Shown here piece after piece: positions 49,049 through 61,965 of a DNA stretch of 64,000 nt. The DNA comes from Dirofilaria immitis. Taxonomy: Eukaryota > Nematoda > Chromadorea > Rhabditida > Onchocercidae. Location: the NCBI GenBank assembly GCA_024305405.1, contig JAKNDB010000103.1, forward strand, positions 2,914,001 to 2,978,000, in the 5' to 3' direction. A model generated the notes under the pieces. It had not been told where the DNA came from, made no database searches, and saw nothing but the letters and a program-made list of their open reading frames with translations. Numbering within the stretch: the first letter of the stretch is position 1; each line of letters opens with the position of its first letter. The position numbers and the translations under genes are program-made.

Positions 49049-52000
49049 ATGTCCAAAGCGCAGATTGGTTCAGAAAAGTCATGTAATCGAGGACGTAATC
49101 GTTACAAACGAGGTCATGATAGTAATATTGATGATAATGAAGGCGCTAGCTCATCAAGATATCAGCGAACTCTTAATGACGAAGAGCAAAATGATTTCAT
49201 CAATTATCAAAAGGTTAAACGATTTTTTCTTTCATTAATTATCAAAAAGATTAAATGAGGGAAATATATTTCTTTCTTGTGTTGAGGGAACATTTTCTTA
49301 CCTGCATTGAAGAAATATTTTCGATGATCATTTTCCTTAAATTATTTCTTATACCCATTAAATTCATGATATTTTAATGGAAATATAATAGAAAATGAAA
49401 AATTAGGTAAATTATGCATCATATATTAAAATTTAAAGTTAAAAATTCGTCATAAAAGTTCATTTCTTCTGCTCAGTTTTATTCTGCAAAAAGTTGCTAA
49501 TGTCAAATATTTTTGAGAAGAAAAATGAATTTTAGCATTTGACTTAATCATTAAACATATATCTATTGCTGAATTTTTTTGATGTCTTTCTGAAGATTTT
49601 TAGAAATGGACGAAAGACGGGATCGATATGAACGAATCGTGAAGCTGTCACGTGATATAATTATTGAATGCAAACGAATCATCTTTCAATTACATCGTAT
49701 AGTCACTGTCGATACATCAAAAGGTAAAGGTACATATTGGTTTTAGTATTAAAAGTTTTTTTATAATTCTTTTGCTTTATTTCTTATTTTTTAAATATAG
49801 ATTTTAATTTTTACTCAAAAGCTACGATTTTTTATTAATACGGTAAATATTATTTCTTATGTATTGAAAAGTTGGAAAATGATGCCAAAAAATTTGGCGT
49901 AATTCATGATATAACTTATTTTAGAACAAAAATAAAACTAACTTGATATACTCCATTTCTCATTTTAAGCGTTTTGTCAGCATTATTGTCCTGTCTTCAT
50001 AATAATAATGCCATTTGTAAAAGAGGACTAGGGATAAAAATAGTTAAGAGCTAATTTATTGGATGATAAAATAGTACAGCACAAGATTTATTCGGAGGAC
50101 TTTAAATCTATCATTATTAATGAAATAGGCAATAATCAGTAAATTAGTAATTTGTTGTAATTTTATTATCTGATTCATATAATTTCCCATCTATTTTTTA
50201 GAAGAATTACTAAAAGAGGCGGATAAACGGTTGAACGAAGTGCGCAACAAATTGTTTCGACAAATGGCGAAGGAACTTTATTGCTTGGATCAGTACTACT
50301 ATATAAAATCTTATGACTGGGCTCTTGAAGGTAATTCTTATTTTCAATGTAGATCTCTCCAGTATCCTTTTTTCGACTTTGAGATTGATTTTGACTTTTT
50401 TTTCAATCCATCACCGATGTTAATGATTAATTAAGAGAGAATGTTGAAAGCTGAGACTAATCAAATCTAATTTGTCCTTTGGCAACGTTGTGCTGAATCT
50501 TTCAAGATTTTAGAAATTTTTTAAAATCTACAGTAATGCTTGCCAATTGTTTTTTAAAGATATAAGTTTAATTGTTTAAATATGAAAGCACATTCATTTT
50601 TGCCTCTCATTACTGAATAAATTTAAGCTAGTACTGTGTGTTAATAAATATACGTGCCAGTGTTTATTTTCAGAATATATTGAAGCTTTGGCATTCTATA
50701 AGTTTCTAATATCTGGTGAAGTGCTCTTATATAATGAAGTAATAGAAGGATTGCAATTTGTTGATGCAGATACTGAAGAAAAAAAAAGTTCGTTTGTTTC
50801 GAATTCCAATTTGATCCACAAATTTCTACTGCCATTAGAATTATATCAAATATATTTTGAGAAAAATGCAAGTTGTGTAAAATCAAATTCCAAAATATAT
50901 GTTGTGTCTTATCAAATTTCTAGCGTGGACAATTTATAACTTTGATTATTTTATTTTGAGAAACCAAAAAAATTGCAAGACTTTATGACCTATCTATAGA
51001 TTATTCTCTTATTTTTATCACTTCCCATCTTTATAATGCCATTTAAAAAATTGGAATTGATTTTACCTGAAGAATTTCGTAGCTTTTCCAAAAACATGTT
51101 TTTAAATTTGATTTATCAATTTCTAAGATAAACAGTTTATTAATTGGACAATAATTGAAGTTTTAAGGCTTTTCGTGGAATTACCTGAGACGACATATTT
51201 GATGGGACTTTTCGATGTAGGTGGCGAGCTAATGAGACTTGCCATTAGTGAAGTTTGTTGTATTTAAAATTTTCAAAAAAATTTACTTAGTTTATTTTTT
51301 TATTTTCTTAAGGCGGTAAATTGAGCTGGTAATTTTATCGTTAAAATCTTTTATTTGTCAAAATTTGATAAGATACTACATTTCTATATAATTAATCTTA
51401 AAATGACCTGGATGTACCAACCAAATTTTTGGCTTGATATAGCTATATACCAAAGACTGGGCTAAGTATCAAACTGTTCAAATTTCATTTGAAGATCTTG
51501 ATATTAGTCTAACAATTAATTGCGTATTTAGTTAACTATATAGTAAAGCTAATGTGAAATAAATTGATTTTTGATTTGTGAATTTATAGATTTCATCAGG
51601 AAATGGGAATACAGCTGTAAATATTGTTAATTATATGCGATTGTTGCATGGATGCTATGAATTTCTGGGCAATATAATTCACACTGCAGAATGGACGAAG
51701 AAATCTCAGGTTTTTCGGGATTGTTTAATGAAGGTTTATTTCTTTTTCTATTTTGAAAGATAATATTAGCACTATGTCTTATAGCAATTTTGATAAGATT
51801 TTTAATAATTCATGGAACATTTTCCACATTTCTTTAAAAATAATCTAAATTTTTATCAGTATCCAATAATTCATAAAGGAAAAATTTCAGTTTTGAAATA
51901 TGTAATGTTGAAAAGTTTGAAAGAAATTTCTTTTTAAGAAATTTTATTGGTAATTTTAGTATTGCAGTATATTTTATGTTTTCAGATATCTGAAATTTCT

Positions 52001-52136
52001 TACAGAGAAAGAAAGAGAAAGAGATAGGAGTAAAAGTTACTTTTTTCAGGTTGAGAACGCTTTGTATAAGTGGAAAATCCGCGAAATTGACATGCCTCCC
52101 GAAACAGCAAATACCAATTCAAGCATATTGATATGA
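49049..52136 (+). CDS. TSNAX: Translin-associated factor X (TRAX)
   Basis: Seven exons: 49049-49213, 49604-49723, 50202-50330, 50674-50791, 51168-51252, 51590-51733, 52050-52136; about 282 residues against 290 in human. Diagnostic pieces are [54 protein letters not shown] and [14 protein letters not shown] pairs with translin to form C3PO, an RNase assisting RISC and tRNA processing. The acidic residues in EYIEA and in FDVGGELMR, the region of the catalytic site in the family, are present. No translin partner lies in this window. The exon 1/2 junction is one base out of phase: an extra G at 49213-49214 would give [16 protein letters not shown], the same spacing as human TRAX. Exon 4 uses a GTTTGT donor inside a longer open stretch. 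After the stop the same frame stays open for 43 codons. Confidence 0.92.
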
Positions 52137-53076
52137 TTGGAGTTATATTTTCTTCTCAGGAAGTTGCTAAGGAAGAAATTGCCGGAGCTGTTAGAATTTG
52201 TGGATACTCAATTTGAAAGATCTCAAATAAATGTATCACCAAAAACTGATATTGTAAAATTGGGATGAGATGATTTCTTTCTTTTTAAGAGAGAAAGCAA
52301 AAACTTTCCTCCCCATCAAACGTATCTTTTCAACTCGATGTAAGACTGAAATGAAATAGATTCTCTTCTTTTTAAAAATACAATTACTGTCATTCCTAAT
52401 TTAATTTGCATTCGTTTTTACTTCTTTGTTGTTGTTGTTTTGTTAAATCTTATTGATTCTCGACTTTTTTCCTGTTTTCATACTTTTTATCATTAAAATA
52501 ATAAAATTTTTCAAAATTTGATAGTTTGATTTAAATATTTCCGTTTCAAATCACTTCTACCAATTTTGATTTTGAGGGAATATTTATCATTGAGATTTTT
52601 CGGTTTTTAGCGATTAATTTCATTGTTTCAATAATACATAAAAAAAACGATTGTCGAATTCAATGATTTATGGACTTAATTAAATACATTCTGAAAAATG
52701 ATGATAGAAAAAGATAACTAAATTGTCTGTAAAATTTCAACTTGCTGCAATTCCGTCGAATTATTATTTAGCATTGTAAATAATCATCACATCTATAGAC
52801 CGTCAAAATTGTTGTGAACTTACAACAAATTTAAAGATATTTTCTCATTTAAAATTTATTTAATTCAATATCTAAGAAATTTAAGAAATTTCTGAAATTA
52901 TTTCTATAAACTTATAATTATTATCCTTAACGTTTATTAAATTTCTAAAAATTTTATATATATGAAATAGATCATATTGTTGATTAAACGATGTGAAATA
53001 GATCATATTGTTGATTAAACGATGTGAAATAGATCATATTGTTGATTAAACGATGTGAAATGGATCATATTGTTGA
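52137..53076. other. Convergent intergenic region, TRAX / acyl-CoA synthetase
   Basis: About 940 bp between facing stop codons. The first 130 bp stay open in the TRAX frame up to a TGA at 52266-52268. The rest is AT-rich and ends in the 31-bp tandem repeat that overlaps the ligase stop codon. No separate gene is seen. Confidence 0.4.
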
Positions 53077-53087
53077 TTAAACGATGT
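52964..53087. repeat. 31-bp tandem repeat, four copies, overlapping a stop codon
   Basis: Four near-perfect copies of a 31-bp unit (GAAATAGATCATATTGTTGA then TTAAACGATGT) start at 52964, 52995, 53026 and 53057; the fourth has one A-to-G change. The last copy contains the final codons and TAA stop (53079-53077) of the minus-strand ligase gene. Confidence 0.93.
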
Positions 53088-56000
53088 TATCTTCTTTTTC
53101 ATTTAATTTTAGCAATTCCATTCGTGATATCTTGCCGCTACTGTTAAGTGGCATATTGCTGATAAATTGAATACCACCCTTTAATTGCTTATAACTTGCA
53201 AATTTAGCTGAAATAAGGAAAATTTTTCTTTTTAAATCATTTTTTTATTCACAAAATTATAATCTAATTAATTTTACTTAAAAATTTATTTCAAAATTTT
53301 CAATATCTTACTACAATTAGTTAAGGAATCGAAAATATATCAATTAATTATATTTTTTTGTTTTCATTTAAAAAATTTCATTGAAAATATTATCATACAT
53401 TGATGTTATTACTATACATATAAATTTTATCGTTATATTATCTATAATATTAATATTAATAATATAATTATAATATTATAATATATAATAATGTAATAAT
53501 ATTATTAATAGTAATTTATTATATGGTAATATTATATTTTTATAATATATTATTAATATACTGTATATAATATATCGTATATGAAATATATGTAATACAT
53601 TATAATATTAGTGTTTAATTTATATTAATAGAATTATATAAAATATTATATATTATCATAATTTATCAATACGACTATGTAATTATGTTTACTTAAGATA
53701 GGTAAATTTACCTATAAGGTAGGTTGCATATAATTAATTTGATTAACAAAACAAATAATATTGCCATTTATATATTAGTAAGATTAAATCATTATTGTTT
53801 TAATAGAAATAGTTCTTATTAATTCAAAATATCTTTGCTTTTCGAACATCCCGCACTGTTAATTTGGTTCAAGTTTTAAGAGTTTTTTTGGGAGATTTTT
53901 GATTAAAAATGCTATTAAATATACTATTGATTAATTGATGAATTGTATTTTCGTTCAATTGTCCACCATCACGAAGTTGAATGTAAGCTTTTGGTAATTG
54001 TCCACTATATTCATCGGGAATACCAATTACCGCACATAATTCAACATCTTCCAATTCTTGAATTGCTTCCTCAATTTCATATGGTGATACCTGGATATGA
54101 TGCATAATTATGCATTATCAATTAATTATAAACTTTTTGATTATCTTTTTCTTCTATTCATTCTCCTAATTAAATTGATTAATTTATTTTTCTTTTTCAT
54201 TTTTATCTTTTATCACTTAGAATTCATATTTAATAGAAAATAAGACTTTGATTTGTAGAAGATAACAAAAAAAAAAAAATTAGCTAAAATGATATTCAAT
54301 TATTGCCTGCCAACCGCGAACTTTGATCATCTCTTTGATACGACCAGTTATGTAAATAAATTGATTGGAATCATAAAAACCTAAATCACCAGTTCGATAC
54401 CATCCATCAATAAAAACATCACTAAAATATACGATTCGAAATAATATTCGAATAAAATTTTATTTCTTAGTTCTTACAAATGATTGAATTAATAAGAATT
54501 CTTGAAAATACTTTATATCGATAGTTTCTTCGAGATATCCTTGCATCATAGTTATTGTTTTAAGCCATATTTCACCAATTTCCATTTCTTCACATTCATC
54601 ATTATTCAATAATTTTACAATCTATATTTTGCAAATTTTATCCAAATATATTTAGAAAAAAAGGAAATCAAATTTTTAATTAATAACAAATTTTTATAAA
54701 AATATCAAATTTATAATTAATATTTTAATTAATAAATTTGTAATTAATGACTGTCTATCGAATGTTTATAAAAAGCGAGGATTATCTGAAATGACAGAAA
54801 GGTTGAAAAATTGCTAACAAGAATTAGAATGACTTTTAAATAAACTTTTCGAGTTCAAACCATCATTCTGCTACCGCAATATCAGCTATTAATTAATTTT
54901 CAGAAACCTTTCTCTCTCTCTCTCCCCTGTCTTTCTCTCTCTTTAATTAAAATTTGAATAAATAGGAATAATTAAGGCTAAAATTGAAATTATGTAAATT
55001 TTCATTCTGTACTAATTTGAATTCAGAAAATAAACCACCATTGAATACTGTAATTTTTTAGATATCATTGATTACTGCGAACAAAAAAAATTATATTAAG
55101 TCATTAAGTAAATTGTATCAAATCATTTAATCGTTAAACAAATCATATCAAATTCTTAAAATCATTTGAATTATCAATCAATATAATTTAAACTTTACTT
55201 TGCATTCAACATTTGGTAATAGAATTCCACAACTTCCAGTTTTTCCATCTGAAAATAGTGGCTGCATGAAAACAAAAGCACCTGCTTCCGTTGTACCGTA
55301 TACTGAAATATGTAAATTATCAGAAAGAAAAAACATATCAGAAAAATTTATATCAGAAATACAATTTCTGAAATTTAATCAGAAATTAAATTTTTTTTTG
55401 ATTTATTTATCCATCCATTATTGTTTTCATTTGCAAATACACTGAATAATTTATTTGATAAATTAAAAACTTGAAAAGTAATAAATAAATTATTGATAAA
55501 ACTCACATTGAATAATGCTTGTTTTGGGTAAGCGTTGCTTTATCATTATGATGAGTGATTCATTAACATGAGCTGATCCTACGAAAATATATTTTAGAGA
55601 ACGAAATGCTTCAGGATTCAAATTAGGCGCAATCGACAGAAATTTTAGTACCGGTGGTACCAATAAAAGTGTTGTTACCTAAATTTTTTATATTTCAAAT
55701 TTATTGTATTTGAAATATTTTTTTATTTGGAAATTTAAATTTTGTAAAAATTTTTTGAGAAAACAATTTAAATTTTATAAAATTCTCTTCCTCGTTATCT
55801 GCAAAATGATGTAAATTTTATGAAAATTTTTATTCATATAGAAAATGCAATTATTGGAAATTAAAATTATTTTCAATTTTCTGATAACAGATTACTAAGA
55901 TTGATAAAACATAAAGATTAAAATGAAACGAAATTTCGATAAAATTTGAAATTTCCGTTCGTATGCATTTTTAGCAAAACGATGAAAAGCAGAAATAATG

Positions 56001-58826
56001 AAATGTGTTGCCTGATAATTGCCTAGCGTTTTCAGAAATTGTTCAGCGCTAAATCTTCGATTTATGATTATTTGAACACCTAGCCCTAAAAGGCCAAAGA
56101 CAGTAAGCAGACCACCAGCATGAAAATACGGTAATACACCGTATACCACATCTGTGTTATTTAGGCTAACCATTTCATATCTTCCACATTTGATTCCTTG
56201 GGCTTTGCTGCAGTTATCTCATCATAAAATACGCAATTTATAAAATTTATGAAAAAATCTCTTGTCATTTTTTCATGTTTATCAAATCTAAATTACTGTA
56301 TTTAAATAAATACAATTGCGAAATATCAGATATGATGAAAAACCATTAAATTCAAATAATAAACAGTTGCGAGTATTGGAAATATGTCATATAATTCTAT
56401 TTCGTAAGTATTATTCAAATTTTTTTAAATATAAATTTTAAAATGATAAAAATTTTGTTCACTTTTTACTTATCAAAATTAAGTCGACATATTTCTCGAC
56501 TTTTGCTTGTATTTCTCGACTTGCAGTTTTGATATTTGACTCGAAAATTGTAATACTTTTCAAATAATCTTCGTAATTTTTTTTACTTTCCAAATATAAA
56601 CTTTATTTTGTTAATGGATTAATTTAATTACAAAGTCGAGAAATATGCATACATACATATGCATATTATGCAATTATTGTATTTGAAGAAATAAATAAAA
56701 TAATTGTCTAAAATTATTAATTACTTAAATTCGTGTAAACATACCGGACAAGGTTGATATTAGCAATAAGTGTTTTATGATTAAAAATAACTCCTTTTGG
56801 TAATCCGGTTGTTCCGGAAGAAAAAATATTATTGCCTATAGAAATATTTAAGTATTATTCAAATTTATTTATTTGATATAAACACTTAAAACACCTTTTG
56901 CCAAAAATATATTTTAAAAAAATTAATAAAGTTATAAATTAGCTTACTATACCATAATCATAAACAAGTTTATTTTTGAAATGAAGTGAGTATAAGTTTA
57001 AAAGATAAATTAATCAACTTACTCTATTATGCCCATAAACAGGTTTATTTTGCAAACCATATATATCTTCATTAGTCGAGAATGAATTATCATTGTTTAA
57101 ATAATATTGAAAACTATAATACAGCAAACTTTCTTCAATCGAATCGAGCATTATAATTTTAATCTAAATGATAAATTATGAATAATTTAGAAAAATAATC
57201 ACATAGGAAATGAATTATCGAAAATGATTGAAAAAAATTTGTATTATCATTGATTGTATCAATAATACATTTATTCAATATAATATTCAATAATCATTTA
57301 ATACAATATAAATAGTATAATTCAATCGTTTAATATAATATTTTTATTTTATCGTAATTATAAATTATTAATTAATATATATATATATATAGTGTGATAA
57401 TTTTAATGAAATTTTCAACGCTAACACATATAAGCTATTTCATAGCACTTTTTTCGTTGATTAAATTATCAACCTTTATGCTGAATTAATTTTATTTATT
57501 TTCTATTTTATCATTTGCTATAAATTTTCGACATATGAATTAATCAATTTAACATTTATATATTGATCAAAATGTAAATGTAAAAGAAATGATCGAATCA
57601 TTCCAACTTACTTACTTCCATATTTTCTCTTTGAAATGTTCAATTTTTTCAAATAATTTCTCTTCTGTTAATAACCATTTAACCGATGCTTTACTTGAAA
57701 TATTTTTCAATTTCATCTAAAAATAATTAAATATTTTAATAAATTCATAAATAATTTTTGCACAGAGAATTTTTTTTGAGTTACAGTAATAGTTATTAAA
57801 TTATTATTTCATGTAATTTAGATCTTGAAAAGAAAAAGGTTTATTAAACTTATTAAAATCAAATTATCAATTAGATGATCATTAACAGACAATCCAGATT
57901 AATGAACATGATCTTTTTAGCAATCCGTGTTTTTGCATATTTTTATCATTATTTCTCAATTTTGTATAATTAATTTCTCTCTACATAATTAGGAGAAAAT
58001 TTGAAATAAGTTTTGATAAATGAGCATTTAAAAAACCGAATAAAAACAGCATTTACATCCTTATTTGTAAAAAAAAAAATAAATTTTTAATCTGTCATTT
58101 ATTTTTCTAATTTACAAATGATAATTATCATAGTTGACTGACAAGTTTTATATGCTGGATTTAGTGGTACCAAAATAACACCAATTCCAATAGCAGCCAA
58201 GATAAAAGTAATGTAATCCGAAGAATTCCCGGCATATGTACCGATTATATCACCATGTTGAATACCTAGTCTTATTAGTGCATTACGCATTTGCTCTGAT
58301 CGATTAATTAACTCCGTATAAGTAAATGATTTCATCGTTTCTGGATCAGTCTGAAATATTTTATACAATATATTTTTTTATTTCATCTTACTTAGTTTTT
58401 TTAAAATTAAGCTGAGAGCTAATATTTATATGAATTACTGTACACAATATACAGTAACCACTACTAACATTATCGTAAGAAATAAAACAAAATTTCTTTT
58501 CGGGAATTTTTTTCAGATAAATGCCCTTTTACGGTCGGTGATTTATTTAATTTTGTTTTTATATACATATTTTTTCCTTGTTACGAAAGAGGTATATTAC
58601 AGTAATGGTATCTTAGCCATGAATTTAATAAAATTCTAATTTGAGTTCAATTTATTGGCATAAAGGAATTTCGTGAATCATTAGTATAATAATTATTATT
58701 TCATAAAATGATTTATACTTACCAAAGCAATTTCATTTCCAAATTGTTTGATAATTTCAAAAAATATTCATCGAAAGATTTTTCAATCGTTGCAATATTT
58801 TCAACAAAATAATTTCGTACTGTCAT
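53077..58826 (-). CDS. AMP-binding acyl-CoA synthetase / 4CL-like ligase
   Basis: Twelve exons: 58826-58723, 58350-58143, 57716-57616, 57163-57058, 56835-56745, 56207-56012, 55678-55507, 55302-55199, 54621-54512, 54421-54307, 54090-53925, 53207-53077; about 534 residues, the usual length. ANL-superfamily signatures appear in order: IFSSGTTGLPKGV (AMP-binding loop), VLPYFHAGG, LYGTTEAG, WYRTGDLG with GRIKEMIKVRGWQ, VSPYEIEEAI, and SSGKISR with the catalytic Lys near the C-terminus. It activates a fatty or other carboxylic acid to acyl-AMP then acyl-CoA; the substrate cannot be read. No peroxisomal SKL-type tail is seen. Two introns use GC donors (after 56012 and 54307). Exon 1 needs one extra base in the A-run 58759-58764. 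Exon 57716-57616 has outer frames that fit its neighbours, but a middle in another frame, with an in-frame TAA. Confidence 0.9.
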
Positions 58827-61689
58827 TTTTTATTTTTATCAAATCTAAATAATGATTTTATTCTTAAAGGTACTACGGAATATGACATGGATATTCAATT
58901 TTAAGCATTTTGATAATTTAAAAAATTTTTGGTTTTATTTTGTTGCTTAGCCAAATTTATTTTGTTGATCTTTGATTACTCCATTAAATATTTATCATTC
59001 AATCAATGATAACATTAATCATTATTACGTAATATGAATAGTCTTAACATTTTAATAATTTATTTTCCTTCTTTTAAAATATTTATTGCTATATGAATAA
59101 GATATATTAAGCAGTTGATGAAAATATCATATCATGATGACATAAGTGATTAAATGATCAAATTATATTATGATTAATTATAATAATAAATTGTGATAAA
59201 GAAAGACTAATAGTCGGGAATTATTAGTATAATTCTCGACTATTAGTCAACTACTAGTATAATCATGAAATGATAAGATATTGCTATCTTTAGTAAACTT
59301 TAACCTGATTCGCCAAAAATACTTTTTATCCCATATATCTGATAGCATTGTTAATATTTGTTGAAACTTACGAATAATTAAATTAATGCCTCAAAATTAT
59401 ACAACCTTTGATCAAAACAAAACATCGAACTATCAAAGCTAATTTCTATTTAAATTATCGATTAAATTTAAGAAATTATTCGAAATAATCAAAATAACTA
59501 ATAACTCTTATCAAATTATTCGAAAAATTAATTCATAAAATTTAAGGAAACTTTAGGAATGGTTTGATAGAACGCGAATGATTGGTTAAATTTCCATTTA
59601 TTCATGAGATTAAATAGTATTTTAAAAGTTTGATTAGTTCCAATTTTACTAATCGTTTCTCAACAATCTCTTTCAATATGAAATATTAGCTAATATAAAA
59701 TCTATGAGATATACTTATTGTAATATCATTTATTGCAATAAAATGATTTCGAATAATAATTCCTTAATTATGATTATTTCTTAAATAAAAATGATCAAAT
59801 ATTGAAATGTTTCTTTTTTTTTGTAAAAATAATCTCAATAATTTCTTTCTCGAAAAATTTTAATTCCATCAAAAATAATAATTTCTCGAGAAAAGGCAAA
59901 AAAGCAAACTGAATGGTATTGATAATGAATTTCATTCCTTTCCTCAATTAAAAGCTATCAATTCCAAAAAAATGACAAAATGATTTAAATTCTAATTATT
60001 TCATATCTTTCATTTTTTACCGTAATTTTCGGTAAAAATTTTATGCAATTAAAAAGCATTTTTTTCATTTTTTTCGAATGATAAATTAATTTGCATTTTT
60101 CATTTTTATAATTAAACTAAACAAATATATTAAATTTGTAAACGATCATGCTGAATTAATAAATTTTAAATAAATATGTAAAAATTAATTTTTTTTTAGT
60201 AAAAGATAACAAACTTTGATTTGGATCGAATAAAGTCAGAAAATAATTCTAATTTTTACGATTTATTTAGGGAAGTGAAAATTTCGTAAATATAATTATG
60301 CAAAAAGATACAGTAATCGCGAAATTTCTTTTTATATAAATTTTAGATTGAACGGTAATAATTTACATATTAATCTACCAACTCGCATATTCGAGATATA
60401 CTGTACAAAATACGAATTTTGAGATATACTGTATAAAATAATTTTTGTGCTGAAATATTTTTACATTATAGTAAATTAATTAAATTATATGCATGTATAA
60501 ATTATGCAAAATCATTCTTTTAATTATTAATTAAATTTTTAAAAATTACATATTTTTCAAAAACTTTATACTTAATGATATTTATTGATGTTAATGATAA
60601 ATTTGATAATTTCACTTAATTGATTTAATTATTTCAATATATACTTATTTGAATTTGAAAAGAAAGCAGAAAGAATAAAATAAAAAAATTTATGAAAATA
60701 TATTTGTATTGAGCGATTGAAAAAATTTTCAAAATATATTTGTGATCATTGATTTATGATAAATTTGATGATACATCATTAACATTAATGATAATCAATT
60801 GTGACGTGTACTTTTTATACAATTAGGGAAATGATAAATAATGTCGAGAATTTTTCATTTTCTTAACAAATCAATGAAAGTATGAAATATCAAATCGAAT
60901 TATTTGCTGTAATTTTTTTTTTGTTAAATTGAAGTATCAAAATTATAATAGTATTCATTTTGGTTAATTTAGAATTTACGCTAAAGAATCTTTTTATATT
61001 TATTTCAATGTCAAGGTTACTGTTTGCTTTATTTAAAATATTTAAATCATTATGGTATCATTTTAATTACCTAAAATTTACACCCATTGAATCATCATCA
61101 TCTTATATTCATTACAAGGTCAAGATTACCGGTTTTTTTTATTTAAGATATCTAAATGATAATGGTATTATTATAGTTTACTCAAATATTCATTTCATTA
61201 TTTATGTATCAATTGAATTTGATATTTGATAAAAGAATTCGTTAGTAGAAAGAAAATATATGAAAACTTTTTTTTTTTAATGTCAATAATATTATTCAGG
61301 CATATAGTTAATGTATTTCATATTGATTAAATAATTAATCAATAAATTGATCAAATAAATATGCAACGTATTTTTTTGGTTTCAGTAATATTATTCAGGC
61401 ATGTCAATTAATGTATTCATATTGATTAATTGATTAATTAATTGATTGATTGATCAAATAAATATGCAACATAGAAAGTAATTTTTATATCAATCATTTT
61501 TTAAAAGAAATTTAATAATAAATAAAAGTATTAATTGAATTATTCAATTTTACAATTAATTAAATAAGTGTATAATATATGAGATTAATTATAATTACTT
61601 TAAAAATTAATAAAATAATTTTTAAATCATTTATGCCAGTATATTCATTTTAAGATTATTTGTTAATTTTATAAATTTTAACTTAATTT

Positions 61690-61965
61690 AACTGAATAAA
61701 TAATCAAAACATATCTTCATTTATCAGTCAATTTGAGGTTTAATTTAGACGAAATAATCAATATATATCTTCATTTATCAATTAACTTGATACTTAATTT
61801 AGACAAAATAATCAGTATATATCTTCATCTCTCAATCAATTTAAGGCTTAATTTAAACAAAATAATCAATGCATATCTTCATTTATCAATTAATTTGAAG
61901 CTTAATTTAAATAAATAATTAATCAGTATATATCTTTATTTATCAATCAATTAGATATAAGTAAA
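61690..61965. repeat. 54-bp tandem repeat, about five copies
   Basis: ATATCTTCATTTATCAATCA with the following AATTT...TTAATTTA...AAATAATCA recurs with a period of 54 bp (61711, 61765, 61819, then diverging). Because 54 is a multiple of three, one plus-strand frame stays open as an 18-residue repeat (IYLHLSINL...), most likely by chance. Confidence 0.85.

Noticed and set aside
50792..50939. Open frame continuing past TRAX exon 4
   Set aside because: Unlike TRAX; the GTTTGT donor at 50792 joins in phase to the conserved [13 protein letters not shown] exon.
6846..58764. Programmed frameshifting as the general cause of the frame breaks
   Set aside because: Most break points are not slippery heptamers and they occur in unrelated genes with no known frameshifting; only 14836-14842 is kept as a candidate.
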